DNA of 42,942 nt from Candidatus Acetothermia bacterium (GTDB lineage Bacteria > Bipolaricaulota > Bipolaricaulia > RBG-16-55-9 > DRXL01), in the NCBI GenBank assembly GCA_016179105.1, contig JACOSB010000111.1, forward strand, positions 1-42,942, read 5' to 3'. Shown here piece by piece: positions 1-8,322 of this stretch; within the stretch, counting starts at the first letter, position 1; each line of letters begins with the position of its first letter. The position numbers and the translations under genes were made by a program. The notes beneath the pieces were generated by a model that saw only the letters and a list, made by a program, of their open reading frames with translations, ran no database searches and was not told where the DNA came from.

Positions 1-294
1 AAGTATGCCAGTTCCAGCTTCGTTGTCGCGCCCTCAATCGCATGACCCATCTGGGGATGCCACAGAGTCACCGGGTGGATTGACCGCCTGCCACGGTCAG
101 CGGGAATCTACTCTTGATTAGCTTTCATGCACCAACGCCCCGTACCAGTATAAAGCTGAAGCAACGTTAGTACAATAGAGAGTTTCGTCTTGATCTCAGA
201 ATGAACCTGAGTTGCGCCCTTTTGATTTGACTCTCGAATGCCTTTGGTGCTAGCATTCGATGGGCTGGTTGGATCAAATACCAGGAGGGGTTTT
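1..294. other. Left-edge region without a convincing gene
   Basis: No complete gene is seen here. The minus strand is open from a TAG near position 115 to the left edge and could encode the start of a protein with the segment VTLWHPQMGHAIEG, but I do not recognise it and it is cut by the window. A TACAAT hexamer at 171-176 could be a -10 box for the gene starting at 295, but no convincing -35 lies 16-18 nt upstream. Confidence 0.3.
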
Positions 295-1452
295 ATGGAT
301 CGTTTGTGGATGATTGTGTTAGGCGCTGTTGTCGTTCTGCTGGGCTTAGTATTTATTATTACCAGCTTAGGCGGCGGGGGAAAAAATCCGCAAGAGCCAC
401 CGATTCTCGCCGTCGTCGATTACACGTCGGATAAACCCGAGGGTGCCGACGGTATTGCGCTCGTTGACCTCAACCCCCAATCGAAAACGTTTGGGAAAAT
501 TTTGCAGAAATACCCCATCGGCCCGGGCGTGAGCCCGCACCATCTTTACTACAATCGCGACGGGTCCAAGCTCTATACGACGGCGCTTGGAGGAGATCGC
601 CTCTACCGCATTGAACTCGGAAACAATAAGATCAAACAAGCCGTGCCCGTGAATACCGGTTCCTGTCAGATGGGTGAAGATTTGTATTTCACCCAAGATG
701 GCTCGAAATTCTATCTGACGTGCATGGGCTCAAATATGGTCGTCGTCTTCGATGCGCAGACCGAGCAAGTGATAAGCCAGATCGAGGCTCCAGCCCCCAA
801 TGAGCCGTTCATCAAGCATCCGCACGGGCTCGCAATCAACGAAGGGATCGACCGAATCATCGTGACTTCCACGGTCTCCCCCAAGCTCGACGACCCCGGC
901 GCGAGCGTGACAGCCATCGAGCTAAGCTCCGGGAAAATTCTAAAGACCTACCCCATTACCAAAGACGGCAAGGGAGGAAGCGCTCCCGTGGAGGTCTTCT
1001 TCCTGCCGGATAAGCCTATCGCTTACATCACAGCCATGTTCGAAGGAAGCATCTGGATGCTTGGCGATTGGGATGAAAAGACAAAAGAATTTGGCATGGT
1101 CCATCTAGTCGATGACCTCACCGCGCGCAACCAGGGTGTTCCTCTGGAAATGTACGTCGGCCCTGACGAAAAACTTTATGTCAGCGTGGCTCAGCCCGGA
1201 GTAGTCAACGTCTATGACATCGCCGACCTGATGGCACCCAAGTTGTTGAAGACACTGCCCGCGGGCGCCGGCGCGCATCACATCGTCTTCCACGGCGACT
1301 ATATGTTCGTCCAGAACAATCTGCTCAATTTGCCCAAGTTGAACGCCGGGACAATCTCAGTAGTCGATCTAAAGTCGGGCAAACTTGTCGCGACCGTGGA
1401 CAGCCTCGTCAAGCAGGGCTTAAAACCTGCTTCGCTTGTCTTGCTGAGATAG
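295..1452 (+). CDS. Membrane-anchored YncE-like seven-bladed beta-propeller protein
   Basis: The 385-residue product starts at ATG 295, chosen because AGGAGG lies at 283-288; the longer reading from 238 adds 19 residues with no ribosome site. Residues 5-25 form one hydrophobic segment, so the protein is probably tethered outside the membrane. The rest consists of repeated beta-propeller blades with motifs such as VSPHHLYYNRDGSKLYTT, DLYFTQDGSKFYLTC and KHPHGLAIN, as in the YncE/40-residue YVTN family and lactonase-like propellers. The substrate or partner cannot be read from sequence. The ATG-start DUF1264 gene follows 96 nt downstream on the same strand. Fold confidence is good; function is unknown. 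Confidence 0.7.
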   Translation: MDRLWMIVLGAVVVLLGLVFIITSLGGGGKNPQEPPILAVVDYTSDKPEGADGIALVDLNPQSKTFGKILQKYPIGPGVSPHHLYYNRDGSKLYTTALGGDRLYRIELGNNKIKQAVPVNTGSCQMGEDLYFTQDGSKFYLTCMGSNMVVVFDAQTEQVISQIEAPAPNEPFIKHPHGLAINEGIDRIIVTSTVSPKLDDPGASVTAIELSSGKILKTYPITKDGKGGSAPVEVFFLPDKPIAYITAMFEGSIWMLGDWDEKTKEFGMVHLVDDLTARNQGVPLEMYVGPDEKLYVSVAQPGVVNVYDIADLMAPKLLKTLPAGAGAHHIVFHGDYMFVQNNLLNLPKLNAGTISVVDLKSGKLVATVDSLVKQGLKPASLVLLR

Positions 1453-1548
1453 CTCAATCATCATGTGTTGTCAATGCGACGAGATCGATTTGACTCCCAA
1501 ACGGCCTTCATGCTAGAAGTAAGTAAATTCTGAAAGGAAGTGAAAGTT

Positions 1549-2028
1549 ATGTCGAAAATTTTCTATTTTCTGCTTGGAGCATTGATCAGCGTGGCGCTCG
1601 TGATGTTGATCGCTCCTCGGTCGAAGCCGACGCCGGCGGATGGTTTTGCCCTGCACATCGATGCGAAGAAACACATCAACGATATGCCCGATGCCGTCGT
1701 GCATCACTACTGCAAGACGCTCGATAAGCAAGTGATTCAATGCTTACTCTTCGACAGCGACGCGCCGAACGCCCACAACATCGGCACCGAGACGATCATC
1801 AGCCCTCAGATCTACGCCAAGCTCTCAGAAGATGAAAAACCGAGCTGGCATTATCATAAAGAAGAGATCCCGTTGGTCGATGCGAAACTCCCGGGATTGA
1901 GCGAGGCCGAAGCTAAGAAAGTTGTAGCAGCCATCGAAGACACGTACGGGAAAGTCGTCATCTTCTGGGAGCCGGGCACAGACGCTCCCATCGGCGCACC
2001 GTCGATCACGAAGCCAGTCCACCGCTAG
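1549..2028 (+). CDS. DUF1264 (OBAP-like) domain protein
   Basis: This 159-residue protein has a hydrophobic N-terminus (residues 3-21) followed by the DUF1264 signature: VHHYCKTLDKQVIQCLLFDS, SDAPNAHNIGTETIISPQIY and SWHYHKEEI. The family includes plant oil-body-associated proteins and many bacterial proteins of unknown function. Several His residues (HHY, WHYHK) are conserved in the family and could bind metal, which is inference. The start is ATG 1549 with AAGGAAG 8 nt upstream; a GTG at 1540 is less likely because it overlaps that site. The N-terminal helix suggests export or anchoring, as in its upstream propeller neighbour. Confidence 0.75.
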   Translation: MSKIFYFLLGALISVALVMLIAPRSKPTPADGFALHIDAKKHINDMPDAVVHHYCKTLDKQVIQCLLFDSDAPNAHNIGTETIISPQIYAKLSEDEKPSWHYHKEEIPLVDAKLPGLSEAEAKKVVAAIEDTYGKVVIFWEPGTDAPIGAPSITKPVHR

Positions 2029-2038
2029 AATTTTGGGG

Positions 2039-2070
2039 AAACCACTAAGACGCCGAGGTTGCCCAGAAAA
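2039..2070 (+). repeat. Degenerate copy of the post-stop GCCAAG repeat
   Basis: Eleven nt after the TAG of the DUF1264 gene the sequence AACCACTAAGACGCCGAGG appears, a diverged version of the element AAACCGCCAAGACGCCAAGA found intact at three other places in the window. Like the others it lies directly behind a stop codon and in the same orientation as the gene it follows. Confidence 0.5.
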
Positions 2071-2079
2071 ACAGATAGA

Positions 2080-3204
2080 TCAGTCTTGGCGGAACTTGAA
2101 CGTCCGTGTGGCGACAAACAACGTAATCAGAATCCAGCCGCCCACCAGCGCCAAGTCCTTGCCCAGCCCCAAGAAGGAAGCCCCTTCGATGCTCACTTTA
2201 CGCAACGCGTCGAGCAACGGCGTCAGCGGCAAAAACTGAACGACCGAGTACATAACCGGCGGCAGGCTGTTCGCCGGGAAGAAGACTCCCGAGAAGAACA
2301 TCAAGGGCATCGTGATGATATTTCCCAGGCTCGACGCGCTGCTCGGGCTCTTGCTGAAAGACCCGACGATGAAGCCTACGTTCAAGAAGAGTATCGCGCC
2401 CAAGAGCGAGAGCAGATAGACATTGATGAGATTCCCGTAGATCTGCGCGCCGAAGAGAAAATGCCCCAAGGCGAGCAAGACGGTCACTTGGACGGCGATC
2501 AGCACGAGATACGAGAAGACCGTAGCGATGACAAAGATGCCAGGTTTTAAGGGAGTCGCGAGGATGCGCTTTAAGATTCTCTGTTGGCGATAGAGGCTCA
2601 GATCGGCGGCAAGACCGATCACCGACATCGTCATGAGCGCCATGCCCAAAATCCCGGGCAAGAGGATGTCCATGTACTTAATTTTTTTGACTTCGCCAGC
2701 GGAGAGAGGCTCTTCGTTGAGCGAGAAGAGTCTTGGAGCTTTGGCTATGTCTAGGTTCACCTCAGCCAGAAAATTCCTCAGCCCGGCCATCACGATCTGA
2801 TTCGTGATCTTGTTCTTCTCGTCATCGACGATGCGCAGCTGGATGTGTGGCAGATTCCCGTTCGCGCTGCTCGGAGCCGCCGCTGTTGCGGGAATGACGA
2901 GCACGAACTCTACTTTATCGTCTTTCAGAGCCTTCACGGCGTCGTCTTCTGTCTTGTACTCTTCTGTGATCTTGAAATAAGCGACCTTCTTAAAGCCCTC
3001 GATGAATTGTTGTGCCCCTTTGATGTATTGTTCCGAGCCGCTCTCGGGAGCTCGGTTGACGAGGGCGATCGTCGTCGAGCCCGGGCGGTCAAAATTGAAA
3101 AGCCCGAAGATAATGATAAACATCGCGGGAAAGACAAAGGCCCAGAAGAGGCTCAATCTATCTCTAAATTGCATCTTGACGGCCGCGATGAAAAGCTTGA
3201 TCAA
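2080..3204 (-). CDS. ABC-2 type transporter permease
   Basis: The 374-residue protein has the ABC-2 permease layout: one N-terminal membrane helix (about residues 18-36), a large extracytoplasmic loop of roughly 140 residues, then five or six membrane helices from about residue 175 onward. It resembles the DrrB/YhgE/YbhR export group. The start is TTG 3204, overlapping the TGA of the ATPase gene as TTGA, with AAGGAG upstream; an internal ATG at 3174 lacks a ribosome site. It should form an exporter with the ATPase encoded just upstream. Typical cargoes of the family are drugs, lipids or polysaccharides; the cargo here is not inferable. Confidence 0.85.
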   Translation of the reverse strand: MIKLFIAAVKMQFRDRLSLFWAFVFPAMFIIIFGLFNFDRPGSTTIALVNRAPESGSEQYIKGAQQFIEGFKKVAYFKITEEYKTEDDAVKALKDDKVEFVLVIPATAAAPSSANGNLPHIQLRIVDDEKNKITNQIVMAGLRNFLAEVNLDIAKAPRLFSLNEEPLSAGEVKKIKYMDILLPGILGMALMTMSVIGLAADLSLYRQQRILKRILATPLKPGIFVIATVFSYLVLIAVQVTVLLALGHFLFGAQIYGNLINVYLLSLLGAILFLNVGFIVGSFSKSPSSASSLGNIITMPLMFFSGVFFPANSLPPVMYSVVQFLPLTPLLDALRKVSIEGASFLGLGKDLALVGGWILITLFVATRTFKFRQD

Positions 3205-4133
3205 TCTCTCAACTCCTTGCCGGTCAGTTCTAGAAAAACGTCTTCCAAGTTCGCCGGTTGCATCTCGATGTCTTCGAGCCTTATCTCTTGTTGCTCAACC
3301 AGACCCAAGAGAGACGGGAGGCTTTCCATCGCCTTGTTCACGCGCAGTTGGACCCGTGGCTGGGGCTGGTCATCGCCGGTCAATTCTCTGGCGTCGATGA
3401 CGCCCTGCACTTGCTTAAAAATCTCGGCGGACATACGTTCTGCAAACGTGAGATTGATGCGATAACTGGACTTTAAGTTGTTGATGAGATTGGCCGGCGT
3501 GTCGAGCGCGACGATCTTTCCCATATCGATGATGGCGACACGATCACATAAACGTTGCGCTTCTTCCATGTAGTGCGTGGTCAGAATAATTGTCTTGCCC
3601 TGCTGGTTGATCTGGCGGATGTATTCCCAGAGATGGCGGCGGGCCTGCGGGTCGAGCCCTGTCGTCGGCTCGTCCAGAAACACCAGCTCAGGATCGTTGA
3701 CAACACTCGCGGCGATGGAGAAGCGCTGCTTCTGGCCGCCGGACAAGTGTTTTACCAAAGAATTTTTCTTATCGCGCAGCTCGACGCTCTCCAAGAGCTT
3801 ATCGGGGCCGAGCTGTTTTTTGTAAAAGCTCCCGAAAAGATCCAGAATCTCGCCGAGCGTTAAGTTATCAAAGTACGCGCTTGCCTGAAGCTGGACGCCG
3901 ATGCGTTCTTTGACTTCGTCGCTCTGCTTTTGAGAGTCCATGCCGAGCACGGACGTCTGGCCCGAGGTCGGCTCTTGGATGCCTTCGATGATTTCGAGCG
4001 TTGTTGTTTTGCCCGCGCCGTTGGGGCCGAGCATCCCGAAGACTTCGCCCTGCTGGACCTCGAACGAGATCTCGTTGACGGCGGTTAAGTCGCCGAATTT
4101 TTTGACCAAATTTTTTACGTTGATGACACTCAC
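3201..4133 (-). CDS. ABC transporter ATP-binding protein (DrrA/CcmA-like)
   Basis: This 310-residue nucleotide-binding subunit has Walker A GPNGAGKT at residues 36-43, the signature LSGGQKQR, Walker B LVFLDEPTTGLD and the switch histidine in TTHYMEEA. The C-terminal 80 residues after the core match the extension seen in DrrA-like ATPases of ABC-2 exporters. It starts with GTG 4133 and its TGA overlaps the TTG of the permease by 4 nt, so the two are translationally coupled. Nothing nearby identifies the exported molecule. Confidence 0.9.
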   Translation of the reverse strand: MSVINVKNLVKKFGDLTAVNEISFEVQQGEVFGMLGPNGAGKTTTLEIIEGIQEPTSGQTSVLGMDSQKQSDEVKERIGVQLQASAYFDNLTLGEILDLFGSFYKKQLGPDKLLESVELRDKKNSLVKHLSGGQKQRFSIAASVVNDPELVFLDEPTTGLDPQARRHLWEYIRQINQQGKTIILTTHYMEEAQRLCDRVAIIDMGKIVALDTPANLINNLKSSYRINLTFAERMSAEIFKQVQGVIDARELTGDDQPQPRVQLRVNKAMESLPSLLGLVEQQEIRLEDIEMQPANLEDVFLELTGKELRD

Positions 4134-4204
4134 AGTGCAGTGATAGTACGCAAGAAGGTTCGCTATGTCAACCGGGTTTCGTGAGCGAGCGTTGTGCGAT
4201 TTGG

Positions 4205-4765
4205 CTAACCGAGGATCTCATTCGCCTTGAGTTCTACGTCGGGAAAAGCTTGTATTTTCAGAGACTGGCCACGCTCGACGACCTGTGTCTGTCGATAGCC
4301 CTTCGCTGACGGCTCTCGATAGACCTCGATCTGCTGCACCTCCAGATCGATGAGCCAGATTTCAATGATACCCGCTCGTGCGTAGAAGGGAAGTTTCACC
4401 CGACGGTCATAATTGGCCGTTGTGTCCGCGACCTCTACGAGTAGGTAAATATCGCTCGATTGAGGATGTGCTTCGCTATAGAAGTCTGTGCGGGGCTTCA
4501 GCAAGCTAAGATCGGGTTGAGGCTCAGACTCATCGCTCAATTCAACCGGGTTTTGTACACGAACGATCACACTATCTCCCAATCGTTTTGTGAAGAGTCG
4601 ATTTAAACGATCTACGCACGCTGCATGGCGACTGCCTATTGGACTCATAGCAACAATCTCCCCACCCAAGAGCTCGAGCCGGTCGTCTTCGTGAAGAACA
4701 CCGGCCTCGATCATCTTGTGATACTCGGCGACACTGAAAAGCTTTCGTTTGATTTCGACTGCCAT
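4205..4765 (-). CDS. Uma2 family (DUF820) PD-(D/E)XK-like protein
   Basis: The 186-residue protein has the Uma2/DUF820 pattern: an N-terminal VAEYHKMIEAGVLHEDDRLELLGGEIV segment, followed by PQPDLSLLKPR, IYLLVEVADTT and a final YREP block. The family adopts a restriction-endonuclease-like fold; the DLSL, EV and K positions correspond to the usual PD-(D/E)XK catalytic set. Members are abundant in cyanobacteria and thermophiles, often in many copies, and their role is unclear. It is transcribed away from hutI, and no partner gene is evident. Confidence 0.8.
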   Translation of the reverse strand: MAVEIKRKLFSVAEYHKMIEAGVLHEDDRLELLGGEIVAMSPIGSRHAACVDRLNRLFTKRLGDSVIVRVQNPVELSDESEPQPDLSLLKPRTDFYSEAHPQSSDIYLLVEVADTTANYDRRVKLPFYARAGIIEIWLIDLEVQQIEVYREPSAKGYRQTQVVERGQSLKIQAFPDVELKANEILG

Positions 4766-4841
4766 AATTATGTCCTCAGGAAAAGTCTAGCGCGATACAA
4801 GGGCAGATGCAACTTTCAGTGAATTCATCGTGGATAGGGGC

Positions 4842-4864
4842 GGAGCATTTTCAAAAAATGCTCC
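4842..4864. repeat. Perfect 10-bp hairpin, GTAGGGGC-palindrome family member
   Basis: GGAGCATTTT (4842-4851) and AAAATGCTCC (4855-4864) form a perfect stem with a 3-nt loop. Flanking AGGG and CCCT extend the pairing past a small bulge. The outer TAGGGGC character resembles the palindromes at 14092 and 28797. It lies between the divergent Uma2 and hutI genes and upstream of the hutI -10 box, so it is probably a dispersed palindrome rather than a terminator. Confidence 0.6.
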
Positions 4865-4877
4865 ACCCTTACGACTC

Positions 4878-4886
4878 TGCTATAAT
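4878..4886 (+). promoter_or_regulatory. Extended -10 promoter of the hutI operon, apparently leaderless
   Basis: TGC immediately followed by a consensus TATAAT (4881-4886) forms an extended -10 element. The hutI ATG is only 10 nt beyond the hexamer, so transcription should begin at or within a few nt of the start codon. There is no room for a ribosome-binding site, and no good -35 is seen, as is common with extended -10 promoters. Confidence 0.65.
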
Positions 4887-4895
4887 GGCCGCGCC

Positions 4896-6128
4896 ATGCT
4901 GATCGTCAACATCGGCCAGCTCGTCACGCCCACAGGAAATAAAGCCTGTTGCGGCAAAACAATGAGCCAGCTCCAGATTCTCGAGAACGCGTTCGTAAAA
5001 ATCGTCAACGGGAAGATCATCGGCGTGGATCAGATGCGCGCGCTCGTACGTCCTCGCGACGAAGAAATCTTCGACGCGCATCACGGCGTCGCCATTCCCG
5101 GGCTCGTCGACCCCCATACGCACGCGGCTTTTATCGGGGCAAGAGAAGAAGAGTATCTCGCCCGCTGCCGGGGCGAAAAGTACGGCAAAGGGATTCTCAC
5201 CAGCGTCGAGAAAGTGAGAAAATCTTCCGAAGACGAGATCTTTCAGCACTCGAAATCCTTCTTGCTCGCGATGATGCGACAGGGCTCGACGACCGTAGAA
5301 ATCAAGAGTGGGTATGGACTCAACACCGAATCTGAGCTAAAGCTCTTGAAGGTCATCAAGAAGTTTCAACAAGAATTGCCGATCGAAATTGTCTCTACGT
5401 TTTGTGGCGCGCACGCGGTACCCGCTGACAAAAAGAAGTCTGACTATATTTCTGAAATTATTGGTGAGATGATCCCTCAAGTAAAAAAACTCAAGCTCGC
5501 CGAATATTGCGATGTCTTCACTGAGAAGGGATTCTTCAGCATCGATGAGAGCCGAGAGATTCTCAGAGCTGCTCAAGGGGCGGGATTTAAATTAAAAATC
5601 CACGCCGACGAACTTTCTCCGTTAGGCGGAAGTGAGCTTGCCGCCGAGCTCAGCGCGACGTCGGCAGATCATCTGTTGCACATCTCCGCCCGTGGCATCA
5701 AAAAAATGAAGAAAGCTGGAACAGTTCCCGTCTTGCTCCCCGGCACAGCCTTCTCGCTCAACGCGGAGTATGCCCCCGCACGTGAGATGATCGAGGCCGA
5801 ACTTCCCGTAGCACTCGGGACAGACTTTAACCCCGGCACTTGCTTGATCCATTCTATGTCCTTTATCATAGCATTGGCTGTGCGCAAGATGCGGATGACG
5901 ATCGAAGAGTCGCTCACGGCCGCGACGCTCAACGCGGCGGCTGCGCTCGACCGGGCCGACCAGCTCGGCAGTCTAGAAGTTGGCAAAAAGGGTGATGTGG
6001 TGATTCTCGCACTCGACAACTACAGACAGATTCCGTACTTTATGGGACACGATTTTGTGAGAACTGTTGTTAAGTCTGGCCAAGTGATTTATGATAAGCA
6101 AGAAAGAAATGAGGTCAGACGAAAGTGA
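4896..6128 (+). CDS. hutI: Imidazolonepropionase
   Basis: The 410-residue protein is an amidohydrolase-superfamily enzyme of histidine degradation that opens imidazolone-5-propionate to N-formimino-L-glutamate in the cytoplasm. Metal-site motifs are visible: PGLVDPHTHAAF (HxH), CGAHAVP, KIHADELS and LGTDFNPG. The start is ATG 4896; an upstream in-frame start at 4830 would place the -10 box inside the gene. No hutH, hutU or hutG is nearby. The TGA overlaps the ispE GTG by 4 nt, so this catabolic gene heads an otherwise essential housekeeping operon. Its true substrate should therefore be regarded as likely rather than certain. Confidence 0.85.
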   Translation: MLIVNIGQLVTPTGNKACCGKTMSQLQILENAFVKIVNGKIIGVDQMRALVRPRDEEIFDAHHGVAIPGLVDPHTHAAFIGAREEEYLARCRGEKYGKGILTSVEKVRKSSEDEIFQHSKSFLLAMMRQGSTTVEIKSGYGLNTESELKLLKVIKKFQQELPIEIVSTFCGAHAVPADKKKSDYISEIIGEMIPQVKKLKLAEYCDVFTEKGFFSIDESREILRAAQGAGFKLKIHADELSPLGGSELAAELSATSADHLLHISARGIKKMKKAGTVPVLLPGTAFSLNAEYAPAREMIEAELPVALGTDFNPGTCLIHSMSFIIALAVRKMRMTIEESLTAATLNAAAALDRADQLGSLEVGKKGDVVILALDNYRQIPYFMGHDFVRTVVKSGQVIYDKQERNEVRRK

Positions 6129-7048
6129 AGCGAGCCCTTTTCCCCACGAATAAGATTGTTGTCTACGCGTACGCCAAATTGAATCTGGGACTTTGGGTCA
6201 TGGGTACCCGCGGTGACAATTATCACGAACTCGCGACGCTCTTCCAGAGCGTCAGCTTGTACGACACTCTGGTCATCGAGCGACTACCGGGCGTAGCTAT
6301 CGAGGTCCGGTCAAAGCCTGATTTGGGCATCCCTCCAGCGGATAATCTCGTGACTCGGGCCGCCGAACTCATCTTAGATGAGACCGACAGCGAGTACGGC
6401 GTCCGGGTCGAGCTACAGAAACAGATTCCCCTCAGCGCGGGGCTCGGCGGAGGCAGCAGCGACGCGGCCGCCACGCTCGTCGCGCTGAACGAACTCTTCC
6501 AATTCGGCTTTCACAACGAAGAGCTCAAAGCCATGGGGCTTGAGCTGGGGAGCGACGTGCCTTTTTTTGTCGACGGAGGACTCTGCTGGGGTCGCGGCCG
6601 CGGCGAAATTTTGGAAAAATGGCCGAGCCGGTTCTCGCTCTTTCATTTTGCGCTCATGGTGCCGCCATTTGGGCTTAGCTCTAAAGAAGTCTATACCGAG
6701 TATGACCGGATTCACGGCGCCAGCTCGATGCTCGACGGAAGCGACTCTCTTTCTTTCAATGGATTCCCCACACGCGGGCATTGCGAGAACGATTTAGCAG
6801 AGCCGGCCATCACGCTGCGACCAGAACTCCAGCCTTACCACGATCTAGTCTCCCGTTCGCACGCGGACCTCTACGGCATGAGCGGCAGTGGGCCGACCTT
6901 CTATGCCGCTTTTTCACAACCGCAAGCGGCGCAAATGCTCATCCAACAAGCGCAGCACGACTTGGGCGCTCAAACGTTTCTGTGTCGCCCGACCGACATC
7001 GGTCAGAATCTGATTGTCCCCTCTGAGTCGGCCCGTCTTCGGCGATGA
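6125..7048 (+). CDS. ispE: 4-diphosphocytidyl-2-C-methyl-D-erythritol kinase
   Basis: IspE is a GHMP-family kinase that phosphorylates CDP-methylerythritol in the MEP isoprenoid pathway. The 307-residue protein has the N-terminal YAKLNLGL segment, the GHMP ATP loop PLSAGLGGGSSDAAA, the GSDVPFF motif and the C-terminal GMSGSGPTFYA. It starts with GTG inside the GTGA overlap with hutI and ends in an ATGA overlap with cmk. The pathway is supported by ispH three genes downstream. Confidence 0.95.
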   Translation: MKRALFPTNKIVVYAYAKLNLGLWVMGTRGDNYHELATLFQSVSLYDTLVIERLPGVAIEVRSKPDLGIPPADNLVTRAAELILDETDSEYGVRVELQKQIPLSAGLGGGSSDAAATLVALNELFQFGFHNEELKAMGLELGSDVPFFVDGGLCWGRGRGEILEKWPSRFSLFHFALMVPPFGLSSKEVYTEYDRIHGASSMLDGSDSLSFNGFPTRGHCENDLAEPAITLRPELQPYHDLVSRSHADLYGMSGSGPTFYAAFSQPQAAQMLIQQAQHDLGAQTFLCRPTDIGQNLIVPSESARLRR

Positions 7049-7677
7049 AGATCGCGATCGATGGCCCCGCCGGCGCGGGAAAATCTACGGTGAGCCGAGC
7101 GATCGCCAAAGCATTCTCTTGCACGTTTATCAACACAGGTGCAACTTACCGCGCGGCAGCCTTGGGGCTTAAACGCGGGCTCGCGCTCAGAGAAATTCAG
7201 ATCGACATCACCCCCGCTGAACGCATCTTGCTCAACGGCGAAGACGTGACTGAAAAACTGTACACAGCCGAGCTGGACCAACTCTCTTCCCAGATCGCGA
7301 CCCGCGCCGACGTGCGAGGACGGCTCGTCGAGCTGCAACGGCAGATGGCCCAAAACCGAGATGTCGTGATGGAAGGCCGTGACATCGCAACGGTGGTTTT
7401 GCCCGATGCAGATGTAAGGATTTTTTTGACGGCCTCGCCCGAAGCACGCGCTCGCCGGCGTTTTCGCGATCGTCAAGGACGCGAAACGTATGAAGAGATT
7501 TTGCGAAAGATTCGCGAACGCGATGAGCGCGATAGCGTTGGATTTAATCGCCTGCAACTCACTCCCGAAACCGTAGTCATCCCGACAGACGATCGTACTC
7601 TTGATGAAGTGATCGATGAAGTTCTCCAGCGCGTTTCTGCTGCGTTGAAAGACCGCAAAAAGTTGGGTAAACTCTAG
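7045..7677 (+). CDS. cmk: Cytidylate kinase
   Basis: Cmk phosphorylates CMP and dCMP with ATP in pyrimidine nucleotide recycling. The 210-residue product has the P-loop IDGPAGAGKSTVSRAIA at the N-terminus, followed by INTGATYRAAAL, VMEGRDIATVVLPDADVRIF and LTASPEARARRRFRD, all typical of the family, and its length is normal. The start overlaps the ispE stop as ATGA. The neighbours plsC, ispH and rpsA follow in the order known from Clostridia-like genomes. Confidence 0.95.
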   Translation: MKIAIDGPAGAGKSTVSRAIAKAFSCTFINTGATYRAAALGLKRGLALREIQIDITPAERILLNGEDVTEKLYTAELDQLSSQIATRADVRGRLVELQRQMAQNRDVVMEGRDIATVVLPDADVRIFLTASPEARARRRFRDRQGRETYEEILRKIRERDERDSVGFNRLQLTPETVVIPTDDRTLDEVIDEVLQRVSAALKDRKKLGKL

Positions 7678-7680
7678 CCA

Positions 7681-8322
7681 ATGAACGCAGCGGAGGCCTT
7701 CAAAGGTATTTTCTACCGCTACGGGGCATTGTTTATTTATTTATTTCTTAAGCTCTTATTCAGACTCCGGGTCGAAGGGCGGGAGAATATCCCCGAAGGT
7801 GGCTGCATCCTCGTCTCGCGTCATCGCAGCTATTGGGATATTCCTGTCCTGATAGCCGCCCTGGGGAGACGGCATCGGATCTACTTCGTGGCCCGCAAGA
7901 CGCTGCTCGAGGAGCACATGGTGTTCAGACCGTTCATTGCCAACTATTCGATCTGTATCGATAGAGAGAATTTCAGCTTGGAGGATTATCGGAACGTGAT
8001 GGAGGCGATTAAGTCGGGCAAGATCGTCGGGATCTTCCCCGAAGGCACCACGAAAATCCCACAGAAGATTCACCCCGGCGTGATTCGATTTGCCGAGAAG
8101 GGCGGCCGCGACTTTCTGCCCATCGCGATCGAGGCCCGCGGACCGTACCCGCCGCACTATCCGTTTCGCTACGGGCAATTGACCGCGAGAATCGGGCGCC
8201 CGTTTGGGTTGAGAGATTTGGAGTTTGACTTAAACGGTTCGGAAGATCGACACGAACGCTATAACAGGCTGAGCGAACGTTTGATGGAACGGATCGATCG
8301 ACTCGAGGAGCAACGCGCATGA
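7681..8322 (+). CDS. plsC: 1-acyl-sn-glycerol-3-phosphate acyltransferase
   Basis: PlsC adds the second acyl chain to lysophosphatidate to make phosphatidic acid at the membrane. The 213-residue protein has an N-terminal hydrophobic stretch (about residues 11-30), the catalytic HX4D motif in SRHRSYWDIP, the substrate-binding GIFPEGTT block and a downstream PIAIEARGPYPP. It starts 3 nt after the cmk stop and overlaps ispH by 4 nt (ATGA). PlsY encoded at the end of the operon makes the substrate of this enzyme. Confidence 0.93.
   Translation: MNAAEAFKGIFYRYGALFIYLFLKLLFRLRVEGRENIPEGGCILVSRHRSYWDIPVLIAALGRRHRIYFVARKTLLEEHMVFRPFIANYSICIDRENFSLEDYRNVMEAIKSGKIVGIFPEGTTKIPQKIHPGVIRFAEKGGRDFLPIAIEARGPYPPHYPFRYGQLTARIGRPFGLRDLEFDLNGSEDRHERYNRLSERLMERIDRLEEQRA

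Noticed and set aside
2059..2550. Open frame of 163 codons opposite the ABC permease
   Set aside because: Highly charged, low-complexity product antisense to a clear gene; a shadow frame.
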